A stretch of 64,000 nt of DNA, taken from contig NC_079209.1 of the NCBI RefSeq assembly GCF_026745355.1, positions 41,909,035 through 41,973,034 of the forward strand, written 5' to 3'. The position numbers were made by a program, and so were the translations under genes. Shown in pieces: positions 58,201 to 64,000 of this stretch. The notes beneath the pieces were generated by a model. The model made no database searches, was not told the origin of the DNA, and saw only the letters and a list, made by a program, of their open reading frames with translations. This DNA comes from Beta vulgaris subsp. vulgaris. Its lineage: Eukaryota > Streptophyta > Magnoliopsida > Caryophyllales > Amaranthaceae. How positions within the stretch are numbered: the first letter of the stretch is position 1; each line of letters opens with the position of its first letter.

Positions 58201-61200
58201 AAGTTTATAGAGGGTGTATGATATAACTTCGCACAGATACGTCAAATTTTTTTACTTGGAATTTGGATTTAAAATTGCTTTAATTGAGATAATAAGCATG
58301 TCAATATGTTTATAATCTTATAATTTGCAGTCTCTTTGTTCTTTTCCTCTTTCCTTTCTGGGGTAGATTTACTTCTTTCTTTCCTCTTTTACTATTCCTC
58401 TCATAATAACTACCCATGTGATCCTATCCGAATCAGATCCAAGTTTAATTATAGTGGAAGAAATAGAAAACATTTCCAAAGCCAATAGACAAGAAAATCA
58501 TGTTTGAATTATTGAAGTGATAATGTTGGATTGTCATTGGACAAAAGTATAGTGAATAATGTTTAGTGAATAGCCAATAGCCAATAGAGATTTGTCTGCA
58601 CGTCAACTTCTCTTTCCCATTGCCTTAAGAGATTTAATTGAGTACTTGAAAGTTAAACAATTTTGATTACGAAATATTCTTTCACAAAAAAAGAAATTTT
58701 TAACATGATTCAAAAATTTATTTTCTTGTCGTGATTCTTGAAAAACGATATAGTTTGATCGGCATACAGTTTTAGGAGCTTTTTGACTTCTTTATTTTCT
58801 TGTTGGTAGTTTTTTTTTGGTTACCCACCTGGTTCACCGGAGCTTGCTCCGATTACATCCGAGTTCGACCCGGGCCGGCGGGCCGCACACCTGGCTTTGG
58901 TGGGTGAATCTCCCAACAAGAGTTTCTGCATATGGTGAGGCTCGAACTCGAGACCCCCCTTAAGCGACATCAAGCTTCTTACCACTTGAGCCTAAAATTT
59001 TTGAAGTAAGAGTGTGGGTGATTGGTAGGGGACTATCTTTTTCTTAGTAGTTACTAGATGGTAGGGACTAAAATTTTTGAAGTAAGAGTGTGGGTGATAT
59101 TTCTTTACTATTGTTGGGTTTCCCATGAAGAGAGGAATAATATTAAATTAGTGGAACCTGCCCTTTTAGGAAGAGTATCAATTAAATGTGGGACGAACGA
59201 AAATAGGAAGTGCATCGATTTATATGGGACGGAAGGAGTATCACAATTAGTCAATTAGATTAAGATATGGTTTGAGAAAGTTTTGTTGTTTCGAGAATGT
59301 CTTAAGTTCCTCGGTTCCTTCAGCAACGACGGGGGGTCGATGAAGAAGGTTGACGACTACATGAGAGGGATGTCTACAAAGCTTAGCGTATGCTTTATCA
59401 TATTCAGTAGAATTCAGGTAATACTTTCAATTTCCAAAGCAACTCTCGAGACTTGTGGCAACAGCCAGAATGAGATACTATTTAACCATTGGCGAAGAGA
59501 AAAGGTAAGGGAATAACCATACATTAGAATGGATGAAGGGGTTTCCCCGAGACTTGTGCATATTTAGTGTAAACAGCTATATATTAGGTTAATACTAATA
59601 GATCATAACATCTTTTACTTCGACAATTGGTTCTGTACTCAACATTGCTGATGTTACATCGTTCGTGTGACTCGTCTCATGGTGGGAGGCATACCACTAT
59701 AGTTTGCAAGTCGAATAGTTGTCAAGGCTACAGAGTATTAGTCAAGAGTGGCTGGGTGTACTATGTCTCAACTCTCAAGCTGCATATATTGTTGTGAATT
59801 TCAAGGAGAGGACACTGACTGCGTAATAATCACTTAGTTATACATGAGGTAGTGTTTTGATTCTAAGAAATAAAAGTTCTGAATCAATATTTCAATTAGG
59901 TTAGTAATTTATTTATTTTTTTAGATTTGGATTTTGTGTTTGATTCTCTTATTTTACTAAGTGAATGTCATGGTAATAAACTGGGTTAACTTGACCAAAG
60001 GCGGTCAGGAATATCCTTAGTTTTAAAAGGCGCAAGGCGAAGGTGCACGCATCTCGTAGGTGAGGCACACCTTTGAGGCCAAAATCTTTAAAAATCAATT
60101 ATATAACATATTACTACTAAAACAACATAATAATTACACTAAAGATGCAAAGAAGGATATAGGACAGCATAGTTCATCACTAAACTACCGCAAAAGTTCA
60201 AAAGTACTAAGCACAAACTTAAATAAACCAAATAAAAGTAGAAAGAAAAACAAAAATAGTTTCTTATTATTCATTCTTATTCTATTTTATTTTTGGTACT
60301 AAATTTTTGGTAAAATAACTCAAATATAAGCATAAAAGAAACAATTTAGAAAAGAGGTTTAAAAGAATGGGTTGGAGAGAGAATCACGTGAGTACCAATT
60401 TATTATAAGGTGGGTACCCATTAACCACGTGAAATAAATGGAGAGGAAAAAAAGAAAAGAAAAAAAACTGGGATTGTCGAGACTTCTAGTAACATATTTA
60501 TCATGAAAAATGTCGAGGATACTATGAAAGAAATCCGGAATGTATCAAGATAGAGCCATTCACAAGCCATGCAATGATATAGCGAGCAATCAATCACATC
60601 CAATTAACTTTTTCCTAATATAAAGAGAGCCGGTAGTAAGTCAGAGATGATATATCAAGGTAAGAAAAAGGTATTTACCTCTGGGGACTCCAAATTGGAA
60701 TTTAATTTTGATAGCAGTTCTTTTGGGGATTGTTCCTTTAACATACTAGCCAGCTTAGGAGTCAGCAAAGCCTGAAGGGCAAGCACTGAAGCCTTGTTAT
60801 ATGGTGCTGGAATCCCATCTGTACACAGACCACTTAGCCTTGATAGAGCCTCAGATGCTCGAGCAGCATGTAAATTTTTAGCAATTTGAACACTAGCACC
60901 AACGCCATGTGTTTCAGTCATATCAGACTCCTCTGCTGTAGAATCATACTGAAGCAACAATGGCAAAAGGTACCTAAAAATCACGACGACTCAGTGATTC
61001 ACTAATTACTCATCATGATAAAGTTGCACTACATTTGTAACAAAAAACTTCTATAAGCAAATGATTCAAATGTTGATTTATACTTCATGTCTAATCAGCT
61101 AATCTCAATAGGGCACAAGCACTAATTTAAACTTCAAAGGTAAACCCACATCTTATATCCCTGTTATCTCACGGCTCTTGTCAACCTGGTCTCTATCTTA

Positions 61201-62337
61201 TATCTGCTGGTAGGCATCCCCCGACCCCCATACAACCAACCAGCCCTCCTCCCCTCAATCTGCCCCAACCCCTTAACCGTCATCGCTTCTTGCAAGGACC
61301 AAATTACAGCCATTGGCCCATTGCTCTCGTCAATAAAAGAAAATGTGGAAGCCGGATGGCCTGCTCAAGTATGAAAGATGGTTCCATTTGCAATTTGGGG
61401 GTGTGACTGAAAAGAGAAAAAAAAAATTGAGGATGTAGCCTCCCCACGTGATGCTATCACAGTAGAGTCGAGTTTAAGCTTCTCGGCGATTCTTGATGTT
61501 CTAGATATTGTACATAACTTGCTTTAGTTCAAGAGCACAATTTTTATGTCCTTCCCTCTCCTTCTGTAAGTGCATGACACCCACTTGTTGTCTTTATAAC
61601 ATTTATCTATCACTTTTAATCACTTTTTTTAAAAAAATAAAGGCAAATGTGCCAGTTCAATCACATACCATAGTACTCCTGCCTTTATCAGTGCATGTTG
61701 TAGCTCAGAGGATACAGAAAGATGAGCAATTGTCTGAAGTGCAGCATCAACGGCTCCAGGAGTCAGCTCAAGTTCAGTGCAATGTACAATGTCCTCAATC
61801 AGACCAGAAAGTTGAAGCATCTCAACCCTAGCAGTCTCAAATTGACTTAACACAGCATATGTCTGCATCACATTTGTGATAATAATTGCAGATGGTTCAC
61901 TAGCTGGAGTAGTTGGCTGCACAACACACATGCACCGAGAGAGAAGCGTTGCAAGAAGTTGTATCCCTCCATCCCTCACAAGCTCTTCCCCATTTAAAGA
62001 GGAAGATGCACATCTACAAAGAGAAATGCAAAGACTTAATAAACACAAGCAACACATCAAATATAATACAAGTAATATACATAATTGTAACATGATGAAA
62101 AAAGCTGGTATACGTGAGCCAAGTAAGCTCCGAGGCCGCGACGAGAAGTGAAGCTCTATCAGATGAGAGAAAATTGTTATCATCCTTATCAACAGTGATT
62201 GCATTGAACAACATTGGATAGCCAGCATACTTAAAAGGCTCCAGAACACTTCCATATCGTCTGTATAAGATACACTGTCCCTTCAATAAAAGCAACACCC
62301 TCCATGCCTGAGGACCTTGCAAACCTTGCATAGAAGC
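49790..62337 (-). CDS. GRV2: GRV2/KAM2-like (RME-8 family) endosomal J-protein, C-terminal 998 codons; 5' part outside the window
   Basis: Eleven minus-strand exons: 62337-62114, 62013-61669, 60973-60679, 57490-57035, 56956-56611, 56537-56194, 56120-55650, 55213-55089, 54275-54152, 50714-50646 and 49987-49790. Phases match throughout (2997 nt including TAA). GRV2 is a peripheral endosomal J-domain protein needed for transport to the vacuole, gravity sensing and endomembrane shape. Visible blocks are MQGLQGPQAWRVLLLLKGQC (which directly follows the J domain in the family), LLVAASELTWLTCASSSLNG, ILDASDVWSAYKDQ near the end and an IWN-repeat motif, VIWNSSTRSELLKFVEDQR, at residues 289-307 of this fragment. 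GGIYVRLFLKDPKFPLRNPK and MKWNESEASIGRVLAVEVL are also typical. Arabidopsis GRV2 is about 2550 aa, so roughly 60% including the J domain lies beyond 64000. Confidence 0.95.
50151..50411. mobile_element. MITE inserted in an AT microsatellite, GRV2 intron (261 bp)
   Basis: The left end is AGGGGCAAGATCACATGAGA and the right end, reverse-complemented, is AGAAGTGAGTTCATATGAGA. Both arms continue to CATGAGAAATGAGAA. ATAT repeats flank it directly (50140-50150 and about 50412-50429), followed by a GT repeat. It lies in the last-but-one visible intron (49988-50645) of the GRV2 gene. Confidence 0.68.
51227..51475. mobile_element. probable decayed Stowaway-like MITE in a GRV2 intron
   Basis: The left end CTTCCATTGTTTCCAAAGTG-CAACAGTTTGAC follows TA. 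An inverted partner AGTGCAAAACTCAAAGTGTTGCAC lies about 230 bp on, but the right terminus is not clean. Confidence 0.4.
52867..52900. repeat. poly(A) run (about 34 bp)
   Basis: A long uninterrupted A homopolymer in a GRV2 intron. It could be the tail of a short retroposed sequence on the plus strand, but no body was recognised. Confidence 0.7.
53160..53240. repeat. tandem duplication (about 37 bp x 2) in a GRV2 intron
   Basis: ATGACTCCACTGGCAAGCAA-ACTTGGGATG occurs twice in a row, framed by two copies of TAGCAAAGTGTA. Confidence 0.75.
53838..53860. repeat. poly(C) run in a GRV2 intron
   Basis: About 20 consecutive C. Homopolymers of this kind are often mis-sized in assemblies. Confidence 0.7.
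54901..54918. repeat. poly(G) run in a GRV2 intron
   Basis: About 16 consecutive G followed by a G-rich purine tract. Confidence 0.7.
55268..55297. repeat. poly(T) run in a GRV2 intron
   Basis: About 29 consecutive T on the plus strand (poly A in the transcript sense), just upstream of exon 55213-55089. Confidence 0.7.
55572..55620. repeat. 20-bp duplication near a GRV2 splice donor
   Basis: ACGTTTTGGGGACGGGGGTC occurs twice in direct succession, about 30 bp inside the intron that follows exon 56120-55650. The GC content is unlike its surroundings. Confidence 0.65.
58083..58180. repeat. tandem duplication (about 46 bp x 2) in a GRV2 intron
   Basis: CCAATCTCAAGGAACAAAAA and AAGTCACTTGAGA-CAAACTGAAG occur twice head to tail with few changes. 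Confidence 0.7.
58810..58993 (-). mobile_element. tRNA-derived SINE in a GRV2 intron (about 184 bp)
   Basis: On the minus strand, box A TAGGCTCAAGTGG is at 58993 downwards, box B GAGTTCGAGCC lies at 58939-58949, then a GC-rich tRNA-unrelated body (GGCCCGCCGGCCCGGGTCGA) and a short poly(A) tail at 58810-58818. Both pol III boxes are close to consensus. No clean target duplication was found, because the right flank is itself duplicated. Confidence 0.72.
58992..59098. repeat. 30-bp direct repeat flanking about 45 bp
   Basis: CTAAAATTTTTGAAGTAAGAGTGTGGGTGA-type sequence (core TTTTTGAAGTAAGAGTGTGG) occurs at 58992-59021 and at 59068-59097. Confidence 0.75.
59000..59240. mobile_element. possible one-ended Stowaway remnant in a GRV2 intron
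   Basis: The right side reads TATATGGGACGGAAGGAGTA, a typical Stowaway end with a TA flank. No matching left end was found within 300 bp. Confidence 0.35.
59241..60678. other. intron of GRV2, no further element defined
   Basis: Part of the large intron 57491-60678. AT-rich, with no recognisable exon or transposon domain. GGCGCAAGGCGAAGGTGCAC near 60028 is a locally GC-rich word typical of dispersed repeats. Confidence 0.35.
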
Positions 62338-64000
62338 CTACAAGAGTCACATCAGGTAAGGTGATCAAAATACTGCACGAGATAGCTCCATCCATTGTCA
62401 TTATGAAAGCCATTAAAATTTATTAATTAATATGCAAACAAATGACCAAAGAGACAGGACGTCATCAGGCAGTATACAAGCACAGAGGAAGTGGATGTTT
62501 GCCCACAAGAGTACATAATAACAAGTCTTTGAAGATGATATACATGGCCAACTTTTAGATTCTTACCCATTGCTCCAGATTCAATGCCCTACCCCTTTAT
62601 TACCATTACACATGGCAACAAAAAACCCCCGTGTCCAACTACAGTCTAAGAAGGTTAAGCAAAACCATGGCACCTGTAAATCACATTAATGTGTACTGAA
62701 GAAGCATATCACATGGGCAAATTCAAGATGGTCATAATTCCTCATTTGTGAAACACTGTATTACAAACAACACGGAATTATACAAGCAATCTCATCATTA
62801 GATTATTTCCATAATTCCATAACCTTCAGGTTTTCCCATCTCTTGGACAACTATGTCCTACTATCCTCCAAATCAAAATTGTTCTACCAATCTCTCCTTT
62901 GTATCAGACTCTATTATGTCCAACTGATACAATATCTTATTCTCGGGGCCAGACCTAGTGTTTCTGTCCTTATCAAAATATAAATAAAAAATAACTCTAT
63001 TTATGTTTAGTTTGATGTTTTAGAGGGTGGCACAAGAATAGAGATTGAACCCAATCTTATGCCCTTTTCCGACTCACTCCAAATTACATGGCACATTATC
63101 AGTGGGATAATTTATAATTTTTGTCCCTTCTAACCCGTCTGTCTCTATTCCAATCCCAACCCTCATGCCATTCCATATTATTCTATTTGCAAGGCATGAG
63201 CTAATAACTGAATTCAAAAATGTCAGATAATTCCAATTGGAGATAAACAGAGGCCGCATAACTGCTGCCCTCATTCCTTTTTTTTTTTCTTTTATCTACA
63301 TATAAAACAGAGGCCGCATAACCGCTGCCCTCATTCCTTTTTTTTTCTTTTATCTACATATAAAACAGAGTTTAAGAGTTGTTGGTAAAGGCTGTGTATT
63401 TTAAAAACAAGACCCATAAAGACTTTCACAAAGTAAAGAGAAAAAAAAATTACGTGTTTGTACCCAATGTGTAATAATCATCAGACTAAGTCGATAGGTG
63501 CAGACCAAGTTGTCTAGAGCTTTACAAGAAACAGGACTGGTACAAGTGATTCTAAACTGCCAAAAAGGGGAAGCTGTAGATGTTAACACTTTGGTAATCC
63601 AACACTTTATATATGGTAAGGCATTCTTCTGCAGCGTTTTCTATAAGTTTGAAGAAAATATTTCCAAACCCTGGTCTCATTGCCCTAGAATCAGGCAGTT
63701 CAACAAGTAATGTGTAGGATAAAATAAAGAATGAGATCAAGGTCAAAAATGTCAGATAATTCAAAAATGCACTAATAACTTGTATAGATAAAATTAGTGC
63801 AACTCTCTCAATTACAACTCATAACAATTCCAGAGGCTAACGACTCTCCCAGAGACCAGATACAAAGCATAATTTCAAATAGATCCCACGATCTCTCGTT
63901 TTATTTATATAGCCTTGCCACATTTCTCTATTTCTAACAAACTATATAACTTTTGTCCGCTATATTTCAGTGGTATAATCCTATTTACTGATATCATGTA
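62338..64000 (-). other. upstream intron of GRV2 running off the window
   Basis: The family places the J domain (HPDKNPEGREKF-type block) directly before MQGLQGPQAW, but no such exon is present on the minus strand here. The missing exons must lie beyond 64000, so this intron is longer than 1.6 kb. A 59-bp block (AACAGAGGCCGCATAACTGC, then CCCTCATTCC and a T-rich part) is duplicated head to tail at 63246-63364. Confidence 0.6.

Noticed and set aside
61508..62151. Plus-strand frames of 60-107 codons
   Set aside because: Antisense to GRV2 exons 62013-61669 and introns. No codon or domain support.
62338..64000. J-domain exon of GRV2
   Set aside because: Searched by eye on the minus strand for an HPDKN-type block. 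None is present, so the exon must lie outside.
1..64000. A new multi-gene system or gene cluster
   Set aside because: The four host genes belong to well-known, unrelated families and are separated by transposons. No co-directional novel genes or shared regulatory motif were seen.

Overview
The window is AT-rich nuclear DNA from a flowering plant, most likely a eudicot. It has many-intron genes with GT-AG introns, Stowaway, Tourist, hAT and Mutator-type MITEs, plant L1 and RTE LINEs, tRNA-derived SINEs and a decayed Ty1/copia element. The repeat style would suit Caryophyllales/Amaranthaceae, but I cannot prove that from sequence alone. I saw no bacterial, organellar or viral gene block.

Four host genes can be rebuilt exon by exon. 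(1) 1340-3036, plus strand: a GPI-anchored lipid-transfer (LTPG-like) protein of 182 aa with all eight cysteines. (2) 6112-11970, minus strand: a complete group-1 high-affinity sulfate transporter of 652 aa in 13 exons. (3) 33510-40807, minus strand: a complete RAE1/GLE2 WD40 mRNA-export factor of 353 aa in 11 exons. (4) 49790-62337, minus strand: the last 11 exons (998 codons) of GRV2/KAM2, the plant RME-8 endosomal J-protein. Its J domain and N-terminal part lie beyond the right edge. In all four genes the exon phases join cleanly, and none shows a disabling lesion. The genes work in unrelated processes (cell surface lipids, sulfate uptake, nuclear export, vacuolar trafficking). Nothing suggests that they act together.

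The rest is mobile DNA, much of it nested. 3900-5362 is a Harbinger-type element with TAA target duplications and dense subterminal repeats. 12522-15108 is a dead minus-strand LINE beside a 5'-truncated copia element (15109-16870), whose LTR holds a 372-bp palindromic MITE. 17429-18796 is a Mutator-like element with a Stowaway inside. 21472-30182 is a nest: a GC-rich hAT-like element split by a TGTAACACCCC-ended element, which is split by a 5'-truncated LINE, which is split by a hAT MITE. 41290-48780 holds pieces of two LINEs in opposite orientation, one split by a 1-kb Mutator-like element carrying two minisatellites. Small MITEs and SINEs lie in the gene introns.

I found no clear sign of a new biological system. 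The best leads are a MITE that forms bases of a splice donor in the sulfate transporter, a 78-nt in-frame stop-free intron in GRV2, two Mutator-like elements with hairpin termini, and the nested stack, whose insertion order can be read from target-site duplications. Exon borders come from reading splice signals, frame and remembered family sequence. No alignment or transcript data were available.
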